A DNA stretch of 64,000 bases. It comes from Leucobacter chironomi DSM 19883. GTDB lineage: Bacteria; Actinomycetota; Actinomycetes; Actinomycetales; Microbacteriaceae. Shown in pieces: positions 46,754 to 56,116 of the stretch. The stretch's first letter is position 1. Every line of letters starts with the position of its first letter. The notes below the pieces were generated by a model. That model was not told the DNA's origin. It was given only the letters and a program-made list of their open reading frames with translations, and searched no databases. Location of the stretch: positions 1-64,000 of the forward strand of contig NZ_ATXU01000002.1 of assembly GCF_000421845.1 (NCBI RefSeq). Direction: 5' to 3'. A program made the position numbers and the translations under genes.

Positions 46754-47995
46754 ATGAAGCGGCCGAGCGGATTCGACCGCACCCCGGAACGGGGGCGGTC
46801 GGACGCCGACGCGGCACCCGCCGAGACGGGCCGCTCCGCTCCGGAGGAGGACGGCCCGGATGAGGCTCCGCGCTCCTCGCTGCTGCGTCGTCGGCTCGCG
46901 ATGCGGGCAGATACGGATCGGGCGGATCAGGGCGCGCCCGCACCCGCGGCTGCCAACGGTGGACCCGCCGATCCGGGCCTCGCCCCCACCGTCGATCTCA
47001 GCGATGTGCGCGAGGCGCGGGAGGCCGCGGAGCAAAGCCGAGACGAAACGGGCCCGAGGCCCGCGCCGGACGCGGGCTCCGTTGTCGTGGACGCGGATCC
47101 GGGCGCTGCGGATGCCGCTCCCGGTGCCCGCGCCGATGACGGTCGGGATCGCCGCGATCTCGTGCCCGCCGTACCGGCGTCGCGGTTCTCACTCGCCCGG
47201 CTGCGCTCCTCTCGCGAGAGCGACCCCGTGCGCGCGGCTGAGCGCCGTCTCCGGGATGCCGAGCGGCAGCGCCGCGCCCAGCTGCGCTCCGAGAGTCGCC
47301 GCTTCTCCGCGGAGAGCCGTCGCCGCCGCCGTACCTGGCTGATCGCACTCGCCGCCGTCGGGGCGCTCGCGCTCTTCGTGGTGGCGGGGGCGTTCACGCC
47401 GATCATGGCGGTGCGCGAGGTGCAGGTGGTGGGCGCGGCGAACGTGAACCCCGCCGATGTGCAGCAGGCGCTCGCCCGCTTCGACGGCCGCCCGTTGGCG
47501 CTCGTCGACGACGCGGAGGTGCATCGCGCCCTCGAACCGTTCCCGATGATCCAGCACTACGCCGTCGAGCGGGTGCCGCCGCACACTCTGCTCGTGCGCA
47601 TCGAGGAGCGAGTGCCGGTGATCTCGGTGCAGGGCGACGCCGGATTCTCGGTCTACGACTCGGCGGGTGTGCTGCTGGCGTCGGCGGAGACGCCGCCTGC
47701 GGGGGCGCCGGTGGCCGTGGGCGCGGTCACCGATTTCTCGTCGGAGGCGTTCCGCTCGGCGGGCCGCGCACTGCGCGACATGCCTGACGAGCTGCGCGCG
47801 CAGCTCGTGTCGGTGACGGCTTCGAGCGGGCAGGACGTCACCTTCACCCTTGCGAGCGGTGTCGAGGTGCTGTGGGGCGACGCCGAGCGCACCCGCTACA
47901 AGGCCGAGGTGCTCGCGCGCATGCTGGTCGCCCTCGCGGATCGCGGGGTGACGCACATCGATGTGTCGTCGGCGGACGCGCCGGTGTTCCGCTGA
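46754..47995 (+). CDS. ftsQ: division protein FtsQ with long N-terminal extension
   Basis: A 413-residue protein. Residues 1-193 are cytoplasmic, low-complexity and rich in D, R, A and P, with a very basic RRRRR run before the single transmembrane helix (194-213). Outside follow the POTRA domain (MAVREVQVVGAANVNPADVQ) and the FtsQ domain (AVERVPPHTLLVRIEERVPV). FtsQ scaffolds FtsL/FtsB and FtsW/FtsI. The cytoplasmic part is longer than in E. coli (about 25) and longer than in most actinobacteria. The gene lies 30 bp after murC. Confidence 0.92.
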   Translation: MKRPSGFDRTPERGRSDADAAPAETGRSAPEEDGPDEAPRSSLLRRRLAMRADTDRADQGAPAPAAANGGPADPGLAPTVDLSDVREAREAAEQSRDETGPRPAPDAGSVVVDADPGAADAAPGARADDGRDRRDLVPAVPASRFSLARLRSSRESDPVRAAERRLRDAERQRRAQLRSESRRFSAESRRRRRTWLIALAAVGALALFVVAGAFTPIMAVREVQVVGAANVNPADVQQALARFDGRPLALVDDAEVHRALEPFPMIQHYAVERVPPHTLLVRIEERVPVISVQGDAGFSVYDSAGVLLASAETPPAGAPVAVGAVTDFSSEAFRSAGRALRDMPDELRAQLVSVTASSGQDVTFTLASGVEVLWGDAERTRYKAEVLARMLVALADRGVTHIDVSSADAPVFR

Positions 47996-48090
47996 TCCGA
48001 GCGATTTGCTCGGTGCCGCGCGGCGTGTCTGCGGCGCACAGGGCGCTGCGCCCCATACCGTTATGCGCAGTAAATGTATACGCCAATACT

Positions 48091-48117
48091 AACTTTTAAC
48101 TTCAGCTAGAGGTTGAA
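48091..48117 (+). promoter_or_regulatory. dyad motif in the ftsZ leader, shared with the merR promoter
   Basis: TTTAACTTC, a 5-bp AGCTA centre and GAGGTTGAA form a MerR-type dyad 18 bp before the ftsZ start. 20 of 26 positions from 48091 match the site at 15250. FtsR is known to activate ftsZ in C. glutamicum, so this is a candidate binding site for FtsR or its MerR neighbour. The A+T-rich sequence just upstream (48062-48095) probably holds the ftsZ promoter. Confidence 0.6.
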
Positions 48118-48134
48118 GGTTGGAGGGGATCCAC

Positions 48135-49379
48135 GTGTCAGGCAACCAGAACTACCTCGCCGTGATCAAGGTCGTCGGTGTCGGCGGCGGCGGCGTCAAC
48201 GCCGTCAACCGCATGATCGAGCTCGGCCTGCGCGGCGTCGAGTTCATCGCCGTCAACACCGACGCTCAGGCGCTGCTGCTCAGCGACGCCGACGTCAAGC
48301 TCGACGTCGGACGCGAGCTCACCCGCGGCCTCGGCGCGGGCGCCGACCCCGAGGTCGGCCGACGCGCCGCCGAGGATCACGCGGAGGAGATCGAGGAGGC
48401 GCTCGCCGGCGCCGACATGGTCTTCGTCACCGCCGGCGAGGGCGGCGGCACCGGCACGGGCGCAGCCCCGGTCGTGGCGCGGATCGCGAAGTCGATCGGC
48501 GCCCTCACCATCGGCGTGGTCACCCGCCCCTTCAGCTTCGAGGGCAAGCGCCGCGCCGCGCAGGCCGACGCCGGCGTGCACACCCTGCGCGAAGCCGTCG
48601 ACACCCTGATCGTGGTGCCCAACGACCGCCTGCTCGACATCAGCGAGCCCGGCATCAGCATGATCGAGGCCTTCGCCGCCGCCGACCAGGTGCTGCTCGC
48701 CGGCGTCTCCGGCATCACCGACCTCATCACCACGCCCGGCCTCATCAACCTCGACTTCGCCGACGTCAAATCGGTGATGCAGGGGGCCGGCGCAGCGCTC
48801 ATGGGCATCGGATCCGCCCGCGGCGCCGACCGCGCCATCAAGGCCGCCGAGCTCGCCGTCGCATCGCCGCTGCTCGAAGCCTCCGTCGAAGGCGCCCACG
48901 GCGTGCTGCTCTCGATCCAGGGCTCCTCCAACCTCGCCCTCAGCGAGATCTACGAGGCCTCCACGCTCGTGCAGGACGTCGTGCACCCCGAGGCCAACAT
49001 CATCTTCGGCACCGTCATCGACGACACCCTCGGCGACGAAGTGCGCGTCACCGTGATCGCGGCCGGCTTCGACACCGAGCCCTCGCCCCAGGTGCAGTCC
49101 TCCGAGCAGCGCGGCCGCCGCGGCAGCCACGTCGAGAGCATCGACGACGTGCCCGCGCCCGTCACCGGAACCGCCGCCGCCGTCGCGAGCGGCGAGGCCA
49201 CCGGCCTGGGATTCAAGGGCTTCAACGCGACGGGCGAGCGCGCCTCCGAGTCACAGAACCCGCCCACGGGCCAGTTCGGCGAGGTGCTCTCGAACCCGCC
49301 CGTCGAGGCGCAGCTGCCCGACCCCGCCTTCGACGGCGATGACGACGACGATCTCGACATCCCCGAGTTCCTGAGGTAA
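48135..49379 (+). CDS. ftsZ: cell division GTPase FtsZ
   Basis: A 414-residue tubulin homologue forming the Z-ring. [29 protein letters not shown], the tubulin signature [17 protein letters not shown], and [12 protein letters not shown] variable linker (about 320-395) leads to the conserved C-terminal peptide [10 protein letters not shown], which binds SepF in Actinomycetota. GTG 48135 is chosen because GGAGGGG lies 6 nt upstream; TTG 48120 in frame overlaps that site. The leader carries the dyad described at 48091. Confidence 0.97.
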   Translation: MSGNQNYLAVIKVVGVGGGGVNAVNRMIELGLRGVEFIAVNTDAQALLLSDADVKLDVGRELTRGLGAGADPEVGRRAAEDHAEEIEEALAGADMVFVTAGEGGGTGTGAAPVVARIAKSIGALTIGVVTRPFSFEGKRRAAQADAGVHTLREAVDTLIVVPNDRLLDISEPGISMIEAFAAADQVLLAGVSGITDLITTPGLINLDFADVKSVMQGAGAALMGIGSARGADRAIKAAELAVASPLLEASVEGAHGVLLSIQGSSNLALSEIYEASTLVQDVVHPEANIIFGTVIDDTLGDEVRVTVIAAGFDTEPSPQVQSSEQRGRRGSHVESIDDVPAPVTGTAAAVASGEATGLGFKGFNATGERASESQNPPTGQFGEVLSNPPVEAQLPDPAFDGDDDDDLDIPEFLR

Positions 49380-49384
49380 TCGGC

Positions 49385-50092
49385 GTGGTCGACGTCGACT
49401 TCGCGGAGTTCCCGGGGCTCGGCGAGCGGCTGGCCTCGGTGCGGGAGGGGATCGCAGACGCCTGCCGATCCGCCTCCCGCGAGCCCGACGACGTCACGCT
49501 CATCGTCGTGACGAAGTTCCACCCGGCCTCGCTCGTCGCCGCGCTCGCGGAGCTCGGCGTGCGCGACGTGGGGGAGAACCGCCACCAGGAGGCGCAGTCG
49601 AAGGCCGAGGCGCTCGCAGAGCTCGGACTCCGCTGGCACTTCATCGGCCAGCTGCAGACGAAGAAGGCCAGGCAGGCCGCTCGCTACGCGAGCGCGATCC
49701 ACTCCATCGACCGCGAGCGGCTCGTCGAAGCGCTCGCCACCGCCGAGGCGCCGCAGCCGATCGAGGCCTTCGTGCAGGTGAACCTCACCGACGACCCGGG
49801 CCGCGGGGGCGCCGCACCGGAGGAGATCGAGCGGATCGCGGAGCGCGTGCTCGACACCCCCTCGCTGCGGCTGCGCGGCGTGATGGCCGTCGCGCCACTG
49901 CCCGAAGAGGAGGAAGCCGCCTCCGCCTTCGCCCGACTGCGCGACTACTCGGAACGACTGCGCGCGCTCGCGCCCGATGCGACCGCCATCTCGGCCGGCA
50001 TGACGCACGACTACCGCGAGGCGATCGACGCCGGGGCGACACACCTGCGAATCGGCAGCGCAATCACCGGAAAACGCCCGGACCCCAGGTAG
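49385..50092 (+). CDS. yggS: PLP homeostasis protein YggS/PLPBP
   Basis: A 235-residue alanine-racemase-fold protein that binds pyridoxal phosphate without known enzyme activity. The PLP Lys is in [18 protein letters not shown] and [13 protein letters not shown] are the usual conserved blocks. GTG 49385, 5 bp after ftsZ. The laccase-domain gene (yfiH/pgeF) that often lies between ftsZ and yggS is absent. Confidence 0.95.
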   Translation: MVDVDFAEFPGLGERLASVREGIADACRSASREPDDVTLIVVTKFHPASLVAALAELGVRDVGENRHQEAQSKAEALAELGLRWHFIGQLQTKKARQAARYASAIHSIDRERLVEALATAEAPQPIEAFVQVNLTDDPGRGGAAPEEIERIAERVLDTPSLRLRGVMAVAPLPEEEEAASAFARLRDYSERLRALAPDATAISAGMTHDYREAIDAGATHLRIGSAITGKRPDPR

Positions 50093-50124
50093 CCTCGAAG
50101 CACCGCACCGCGTTGGGAGAAATG

Positions 50125-50628
50125 ATGAGCAACCCGCTGAAGAAGACCATGGTGTTCCTGGGCCTCGCCGAGGAGGACCTCGAGGAGCAGCACGCCGCGT
50201 CGCAGCAGGCCGCGGCTCCCCGCCCGTCCGCGAAGGAGTCGCCCGCGGCGGCGAAGCCCGAACCGGCCCGCCCCGCGCCTCAGCGCGCCTCCGTTACACC
50301 GCTGCGACGGGTCACCCCGACCAAGCAGCCGGCGCAGCAGCCGATGAACGAGATCCTCACGGTGCACCCCACCGAGTACAAGGACGCGAAGGTCATCGCC
50401 GAGAACTTCCGCGAAGGGCTGCCGGTCATCATCAACCTCTCGCGCATGAACGAGGCCGACGCCAAGCGCCTCATCGACTTCACGAGCGGACTCACCATGG
50501 GCCTGCACGGTCGCATCGAGCGCGTCACCAGCAAGGTGTTCCTGCTCTCGCCCGAGCACATCGAGGTGGGCAGCGACGACTCGCGTCAGAATGACAGCGG
50601 TTCGTTCTTCGTGGCCCCCTCGGCGTAA
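50125..50628 (+). CDS. sepF: cell division protein SepF
   Basis: A 167-residue protein: an N-terminal amphipathic membrane-binding helix ([18 protein letters not shown]), a P/A/K-rich linker (about 25-70) and the C-terminal SepF domain ([40 protein letters not shown]). It anchors FtsZ to the membrane in bacteria lacking FtsA, as here. ATG 50125 is favoured over ATG 50122 because of the spacing from GGGAGA. Confidence 0.95.
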   Translation: MSNPLKKTMVFLGLAEEDLEEQHAASQQAAAPRPSAKESPAAAKPEPARPAPQRASVTPLRRVTPTKQPAQQPMNEILTVHPTEYKDAKVIAENFREGLPVIINLSRMNEADAKRLIDFTSGLTMGLHGRIERVTSKVFLLSPEHIEVGSDDSRQNDSGSFFVAPSA

Positions 50629-50631
50629 GCG

Positions 50632-50925
50632 GTGGAGGTCGTCTTCGCGATCGGGACCGTTCTCAAGGTAGCGCTCCGCATCTACATCTTCGTGCTCTGG
50701 GCTCGTTTCGTGCTCGACTGGATCGTGGTGCTCAACCGCAACTTCCGCCCGCGCGGCGTGTTCGCGGTGCTGGTCGAGCTCGTCTACACGGTCACCGATC
50801 CGCCCATCAGGATGTTCCGCAGACTGCTCCCGCCGATCCGTCTCGGGCAGATCGCCCTCGACCTGGGCTGGATGCTCGCACTGCTGTCGTGCTGGATTCT
50901 CCTCGCCATCATCCCGGGATGGTAG
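50632..50925 (+). CDS. YggT family membrane protein
   Basis: A 97-residue protein with two transmembrane segments and the YggT signature YTVTDPPIRMFRRLLPP between them. GTG 50632 lies 3 bp after the sepF stop. Homologues (Rv2146c, YlmG) sit at this place in most Gram-positives and may influence membrane or division-site organisation. Confidence 0.92.
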   Translation: MEVVFAIGTVLKVALRIYIFVLWARFVLDWIVVLNRNFRPRGVFAVLVELVYTVTDPPIRMFRRLLPPIRLGQIALDLGWMLALLSCWILLAIIPGW

Positions 50926-50971
50926 CCCGCTTCGTGCGCGAACCGGGCATTCTTTGCTAGCGTTGTTCCAT

Positions 50972-50987
50972 GACCACGCGAGTGGTC
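50972..50987. promoter_or_regulatory. palindrome in the wag31 leader
   Basis: GACCAC-GCGA-GTGGTC, 24 bp before the wag31 start and 9 bp after TAGCGT (50958-50963), a possible -10 element. Could be an operator or a 5' RNA hairpin. Confidence 0.4.
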
Positions 50988-51010
50988 CCGAACCGAAAGA
51001 GACGTAGACG

Positions 51011-51685
51011 ATGGCCCTGACTCCTGAAGATGTCGTGAACCAGAAGTTCACGATCACCAAGTTCCGCGACGGATACGATCTCGATCAGGTCGATGACTTC
51101 CTCGACACCATCGTCGAGGAGCTGCGCCAGCACGAGCAGGAGAAGGCCGAGCTGAACGCCCGGATCGAAGAGCTCACCGCGAAGCTCGCCGAGTGCGAAG
51201 CGCGCGAGGGCAACGCCTCCGACGACTCGGTCGACGCCTCCGAGCAGACGATCGTGGTCGACGCGCCCAAGCCCGCCGCGGCACCGGTGCCCGCCGTCGA
51301 GACCCCCGCGCCCGCGGTGAACGCGCAGCCTGACGCCGTCAAGTCGAGCGCGATGCTGCAGCTCGCACTCGAACTGCACGACAAGCATGTGCAGGAGGGC
51401 GAGAGCACCCGCGACCGCCTCATCAGCGAGGCCGAGCAGAAGCGCGATCAGATGATCGAGGACGCCGAGCGCACCGCAAAGCACCTCGTCGAAGAGGCGC
51501 AGAAGCAGCGTGCTGAGGAGCTGCGCGTGCTGGGCGAAGAGCGCGGCGACCTGCAGTTCAAGATCAAGGAGCTGCGCCAGTTCGAGTCGGAGTACCGCTC
51601 CACGCTGCGCTCGTACATCCAGTCGCAGCTGCGCGGCCTCGACGGCTCGCCCGAGCCCGCGGGCGCGCCCGACGGTCTGCAGTAG
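51011..51685 (+). CDS. wag31: polar growth protein Wag31/DivIVA
   Basis: A 224-residue coiled-coil protein. The N-terminal lipid-binding domain reads LTPEDVVNQKFTITKFRDGY, DLDQVDDFLDTIVEEL; a first coiled coil runs to about residue 70, a P/A/V-rich linker to about 110, then a long C-terminal coiled coil (LALELHDKHVQEGESTRDRL). It marks negatively curved membrane and organises cell-wall growth. ATG 51011 has AAAGAGA about 8 nt upstream. Confidence 0.95.
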   Translation: MALTPEDVVNQKFTITKFRDGYDLDQVDDFLDTIVEELRQHEQEKAELNARIEELTAKLAECEAREGNASDDSVDASEQTIVVDAPKPAAAPVPAVETPAPAVNAQPDAVKSSAMLQLALELHDKHVQEGESTRDRLISEAEQKRDQMIEDAERTAKHLVEEAQKQRAEELRVLGEERGDLQFKIKELRQFESEYRSTLRSYIQSQLRGLDGSPEPAGAPDGLQ

Positions 51686-51693
51686 CCGGGAGC

Positions 51694-52392
51694 GTGAACG
51701 ACGCCTCCGACGTGACGGCGAGTTCCGTCACTCCTTCGTCATCGCGACGCCGACTGGTGCCCGTGCTCCTGCTCGGCGTCGCGATCGTCGTGTTCGCCGT
51801 CGACCAGCTCTCGAAGAACTGGGTCGTCGACAACCTGCCCGAGGGGCGCACCGTGCCCGTGCTCGGCGAGTTCCTGCAGTGGCACTTCGTGCGCAACCCG
51901 GGCGCGGCCTTCTCGATGGCGAGCGGGGCGACCTGGATCTTCACGATCCTCGCCGCCGTGGTGGTCGTGGTCATCCTGTGGCAGCTGCGACGCCTGCGCT
52001 CCCTTCCCTGGGGGATCTTCCTGGGCCTGCTGCTCGGCGGTGTGCTCGGCAACCTGACGGACCGCCTCACCCGTGAGCCGGGCTTCCCCGAGGGCCACGT
52101 CATCGACTTCATCCTCACACCGTGGATGTGGCTCGGCTTCAACCCCGCCATCTACAACGTCGCCGACATCGCGATCGTCAGCAGCATGCTGCTGTTCGTG
52201 CTGATCAGCCTGCTCGGGCTGCCGATCGATGGCTCGCCCCGGGTGCGGCGCGTCTCGGAGGGCGATTCCGAAGCCGGAGCGGACGGCCAGAGCGGCGACG
52301 ATGCAGCCGGCGGTGCCGACGCGGCCGCGCAGCGCAGCGAGGATTCCGGATCGGCCGAGCCGAGAGAGGGCCGCGACGATGGAGCAGCGTAG
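51694..52392 (+). CDS. lspA: lipoprotein signal peptidase
   Basis: A 232-residue aspartyl protease that cleaves prolipoproteins ahead of the lipidated Cys. Four transmembrane helices; catalytic Asp motifs are [20 protein letters not shown] and YNVADIAIV. The C-terminal 55 residues are acidic and not part of the family core. GTG 51694 is 8 bp after wag31. The end overlaps rluD by 14 nt. Confidence 0.95.
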   Translation: MNDASDVTASSVTPSSSRRRLVPVLLLGVAIVVFAVDQLSKNWVVDNLPEGRTVPVLGEFLQWHFVRNPGAAFSMASGATWIFTILAAVVVVVILWQLRRLRSLPWGIFLGLLLGGVLGNLTDRLTREPGFPEGHVIDFILTPWMWLGFNPAIYNVADIAIVSSMLLFVLISLLGLPIDGSPRVRRVSEGDSEAGADGQSGDDAAGGADAAAQRSEDSGSAEPREGRDDGAA

Positions 52393-53296
52393 CCTGCCCG
52401 TGCCCGACGGCCTCGCCGGTGAGCGCGTCGACGCTGCGCTCGCAAAGCTGCTTGGCTTCTCGCGAAGCTTCGCAGCCGAGGTCGCGCAGAACGGCGGGGT
52501 CACCCTCGACGGGCGCCAGCTCGGCAAATCGGATCGCCTCGCCGGAGGCGGCTGGCTCGAAGTCTCCTGGCAGGAGAAGCGGGGCCCCGAGGTGGTGCCC
52601 GTGCACCTGCCCGAACTCGGCATCGTTCACGACGATGACGACATCGTGGTCGTCGACAAGCCCGCCGGTGTCGCCGCGCACCCCTCGCTCGGGTGGGACG
52701 GGCCGACCGTGCTCGGCGCGCTCGCGGGCGCCGGCTACCGCATCGCCACCTCCGGCCCCGCCGAGCGCCAGGGCATCGTGCACCGCCTCGACGCGGGCAC
52801 GAGCGGGCTCATGGTGGTGGCGAAGAGCGAGCGCGCGTACAGCGAGCTCAAGCGCGCCTTCAAGGACCGCGAGGTCGACAAGATCTACCACGCCGTCGTG
52901 CAGGGGCACCCCGACCCCTTCTCCGGCACCATCGAGGGACCCATCGGCCGGCACCCGGGACACGAGTGGAAGTTCGCGGTCACCCGAGACGGCAAGCCCT
53001 CGGTGACCCACTACGAAACCCTGGAAGCGTTCCCCTACGCGACGCTGCTCGAGATCGAGCTGGAGACCGGCCGCACACACCAGATCCGCGTGCACATGGC
53101 CGCGCAGCGGCACCCCTGCGTGGGCGACGGCATGTACGGCGCCGACCCGACCCTGTCGGAGCGGCTCGGCCTCACGCGCCAGTGGCTGCACGCGATGCGG
53201 CTCGGCTTCCGGCACCCCGGCAGCGGCGAAGCCGTGCAGTTCGAGAGCCGCTACCCGGCGGACCTGCAGCACGCCCTCGACGTGCTCGCCGCCTAG
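52379..53296 (+). CDS. rluD: RluD-family 23S rRNA pseudouridine synthase
   Basis: A 305-residue enzyme with an N-terminal S4 domain (about 14-60) and the RluA/RluD catalytic domain; Asp138 in [13 protein letters not shown] is the catalytic residue. [10 protein letters not shown] and [11 protein letters not shown] are further marks. It isomerises specific uridines of 23S rRNA (the RluD set if the family name holds). lspA-rluD pairing is common in bacteria. Confidence 0.93.
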   Translation: MEQRSLPVPDGLAGERVDAALAKLLGFSRSFAAEVAQNGGVTLDGRQLGKSDRLAGGGWLEVSWQEKRGPEVVPVHLPELGIVHDDDDIVVVDKPAGVAAHPSLGWDGPTVLGALAGAGYRIATSGPAERQGIVHRLDAGTSGLMVVAKSERAYSELKRAFKDREVDKIYHAVVQGHPDPFSGTIEGPIGRHPGHEWKFAVTRDGKPSVTHYETLEAFPYATLLEIELETGRTHQIRVHMAAQRHPCVGDGMYGADPTLSERLGLTRQWLHAMRLGFRHPGSGEAVQFESRYPADLQHALDVLAA

Positions 53297-53324
53297 CTAG
53301 CGCTCGCGGAACCCCTGCGCCGCT

Positions 53325-54845
53325 CTACGGGGCGGCGACCCTGAGCGTGGCGTTGCCCTGGTCGGTGGCGTAGAGCTCGGCGCCCGGGGCGATCTCGGTT
53401 CCGGATCGCGGCATCGCGCCGGCCGCCACGCGCGCGGATCCGCCGCTCAGCCCGCCCACCTCGGTGACCGTCCAGAGATCCACCCGGTCCTTCGCGAAGC
53501 GCTGCAGCAGCTCCTCGGGCAGCACGAAGCGGTAGCGCAGGGCCCCGGCGGCGTCACGGCCGGCGATGCGGCCCGGCACCGCCACCCGCCGCGCCGCCCG
53601 GCGGCCCGACAGCAGCAGCTGCGCCTGCGGCGCGCCTGACGCAATGACGTCGCCGAGGCGTCGGCTGAGACCGCGCCCGAAGTGCGAGCCCATCACCGGC
53701 CGCAGCATCCGATGCAGGCGGTCGGCGGCGCGCAGTCGCCAGCCGGCGATCCCGGCGCCCGCGAGCAGCGACCCCTCTTCGGGCGCCGGCTCCGGCGGCG
53801 CGACCGTGACGGTCAGCTCGACGCCGTGGGGGAGCGGCACGACGGCGCCCACCCGCGAGTCGTGGTCCAGCGCGGCCGCCGCGGAGATCAGCCGATCGAG
53901 GCCGGCGACGTCGCCGGTGCGGATGAGCCGCATCTTGCAGAGGTCGGTGGGGTGGGTGGTGTGCTCCTCCATCTCGATCGACACGAACTCGTCCAGGAAG
54001 CGCCGGTGCAGCTCCACCCACTCGCGCTTCCGGGCGTCGTCCATGCGCAGCCAGCGCTTCGGAGCGTAGAAGCGCAGCCCCTTGCGGCCGAAGAACTGGT
54101 GCACGAGCTGATCCGCCCGCTTCCGGTCCGGCACGCCTTCGAGCAGGATCCGGGCGATGCGGCGGCAAGAGGCGACGTAGTTCTCGGGGTCGATGCCGCG
54201 CGAGGAGATGTTGCCCCCGTCGTCGCGCAGCGCGATGAAGTAGAGCGGCTCGCGCCCGCAGAACACGATGCGGCGGGCCAGCACGTAGGCCCGGGTGACG
54301 AAGATGCCGTCTTCGAGGCGCACCCGCTCCTCGGGGAAGCGCAGTCCGTCGCGCTCGATGAGCTCGCGCCGGAACAGCTTCTGCGGCGACAGCGTCTCCA
54401 TCGCGCGCGCGAGGCCGATCACGCCCTGCGGGTGCTGCCGGAACAGCTGTTGTACGCCGCGGCCGGCCACGCCCCGCATGCGCGGGATCACCACGTCGGC
54501 CTCCCGCGCCTCCGCGAGTTCGACCATCGCGCTCAAAGCGTGCGGGGCGAGCGTGTCGTCGGAGTCCATGAAGAAGACGAACTCGCCGCGGGCGCGCTCC
54601 AGGCCGCGGTTGCGGGGCGCCCCGGGCCAGCCGCTGTTCGGCTGGTGGATCACGGCGACGCGGTCGTCGAGCGCCGCGAAGCGATCCAGCTCCTCGCCCG
54701 AGCCGTCGGTCGAGCCGTCGTCGACGGCGATCACCTCGAGCCCCGCGACATCCTGCGCGAGCACCGACTCCAGCGTCTCGGTGAGATACGGCATGGAATC
54801 GTACACCGGCATCACGACGGTCACCAGCGGGGTGGAATCGGACAC
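53325..54845 (-). CDS. GT2-family glycosyltransferase
   Basis: A 506-residue protein. Residues 1-220 form a GT-A fold: LVTVVMPVYDSMPYLTETLE, VIAVDDGSTDGS, FFMDSDDTL (DxD motif for metal and nucleotide-sugar). The remaining part resembles TagF/Cps-type extensions and has no transmembrane helix. Such proteins build teichoic-acid-like or capsular glycans; the acceptor is unknown. GTG 54845 has AGGAGA 6 nt upstream. It is divergent from an acyltransferase that may modify the same polymer. Confidence 0.88.
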   Translation of the reverse strand: MSDSTPLVTVVMPVYDSMPYLTETLESVLAQDVAGLEVIAVDDGSTDGSGEELDRFAALDDRVAVIHQPNSGWPGAPRNRGLERARGEFVFFMDSDDTLAPHALSAMVELAEAREADVVIPRMRGVAGRGVQQLFRQHPQGVIGLARAMETLSPQKLFRRELIERDGLRFPEERVRLEDGIFVTRAYVLARRIVFCGREPLYFIALRDDGGNISSRGIDPENYVASCRRIARILLEGVPDRKRADQLVHQFFGRKGLRFYAPKRWLRMDDARKREWVELHRRFLDEFVSIEMEEHTTHPTDLCKMRLIRTGDVAGLDRLISAAAALDHDSRVGAVVPLPHGVELTVTVAPPEPAPEEGSLLAGAGIAGWRLRAADRLHRMLRPVMGSHFGRGLSRRLGDVIASGAPQAQLLLSGRRAARRVAVPGRIAGRDAAGALRYRFVLPEELLQRFAKDRVDLWTVTEVGGLSGGSARVAAGAMPRSGTEIAPGAELYATDQGNATLRVAAP

Positions 54846-54992
54846 AGCAGCTCTCCTTGCTCGGCAACAGCGGCCACCGCGAGGCGCGCCGACCGTCACT
54901 GTATCGCCCACGGCTCGCAGGGCCCTGGGTGCCGACGCCCCGGACCGCGCCTCAGGCGCCGGGTCGGCAGCCGGGGGCGGATCCGCGCCCGC

Positions 54993-54998
54993 TAGCAT
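54993..54998 (+). promoter_or_regulatory. -10 element of the acyltransferase gene
   Basis: TAGCAT ends 7 nt before ATG 55006; only GGGGCGG lies between, too close to act as a ribosome site. Probably leaderless. Confidence 0.5.
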
Positions 54999-55005
54999 GG
55001 GGCGG

Positions 55006-56055
55006 ATGACAGGCGCGAACGACGGATCCGGGCGCATCCGCTATCTCGAGATGCTGCGGGCCATCGCGATCGTGGCGGTGGTGGTGCTGCACGCCGCGAT
55101 CACCGAGTGGCACCAGCTGCCGCCGCAGGGCGCGCGCTGGGAGACGCTGGCCTGGATCAACAGCGCGCTGCGCTTCTGCGTGCCCGTGTTCTTCATGATC
55201 TCGGGAGCCCTGCTGCTGGATCCTGCGCGCCCCCTCAGCCTGCGCGGTCTGTGGCGGCGGCGCATCCCGCGGCTGCTCGTGGCCTTCGCCAGCTGGTCGC
55301 TGCTCTACGCCATCGTCGAGGTCTACGCGCCCGGCGGCAGCGGCGACCCCGCAGAACTGGCACGGCGATTCTTCACCGGGCACTTCCACCTGTGGTTCCT
55401 GCTCGCGCTCGCGGGGCTCTACATGGTGCTGCCGCTGCTGCGGGCGATCGTGAGGGATCCCGCGACGGGCTGGTACTTCGTGGCGCTGGCCGGGCCGTTC
55501 GCGTTCGCGTTTCCGCTGCTCGAACGGCTGCCGGTCGTGGGGGAGGTGCTGAGCGAGGTGCTCGGCACGATGCGCGTGGAGCTCGTGCTCGGATACTCGG
55601 TGTACTTCGTGCTGGGGCACCTGCTGAACCGGATGGAGCTGCGACGCGCCCAGCTCGTCTGGATCGCATCGGCGGGCGCGCTCGGGCTGCTCGGCACGGG
55701 GATCGGCACCTCGCTCGTCTCGCGGGCGGAGGGCGGCTCGGACGAACTGTTCTTCGGCTTCCTCACCCCCGGCGTCGGGCTCGCGTCGGTGGCGGTCTTC
55801 TGCCTGGCGCGGGCGCGATGGGGCGAGGCGCCGGGGCGCCTGCCGTGGCTCGCGGCTGCGCTCGCCGCGAACTCGCTCGGGATCTACCTCGTGCACCCGC
55901 TCTTCCAGCGGCTCTACCGCGAGTTCGGCCTCACCACTGAGATCGCGCCGCCGCTGCTGTCGGTGCCGCTGCTCGCCGTGCTCGTGCTGATCCCCAGTCT
56001 TGCCGTGGCGGCGCTGCTGCGGCGGATCCCGCGGGCGGGGCGCTACCTGGCGTAG
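55006..56055 (+). CDS. acyltransferase family 3 membrane protein
   Basis: A 349-residue protein with about ten transmembrane helices. RIRYLEMLRAIAIVAVVVLH near the start with the conserved Arg and His, VFFMISGALLL, and GHFHLWFLLALAGLYMVLPL are typical of the OafA/WecH-type family, which O-acetylates or succinylates surface sugars. ATG 54997 in frame would add three residues. Substrate unknown; the divergent glycosyltransferase is the likely functional neighbour. Confidence 0.88.
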   Translation: MTGANDGSGRIRYLEMLRAIAIVAVVVLHAAITEWHQLPPQGARWETLAWINSALRFCVPVFFMISGALLLDPARPLSLRGLWRRRIPRLLVAFASWSLLYAIVEVYAPGGSGDPAELARRFFTGHFHLWFLLALAGLYMVLPLLRAIVRDPATGWYFVALAGPFAFAFPLLERLPVVGEVLSEVLGTMRVELVLGYSVYFVLGHLLNRMELRRAQLVWIASAGALGLLGTGIGTSLVSRAEGGSDELFFGFLTPGVGLASVAVFCLARARWGEAPGRLPWLAAALAANSLGIYLVHPLFQRLYREFGLTTEIAPPLLSVPLLAVLVLIPSLAVAALLRRIPRAGRYLA

Positions 56056-56116
56056 CGGCGCTCGCGGGCCGGCGGTCCGCGGTACCCTGGAGGGGTCGGC
56101 GAAAGGGGCTCCATCG

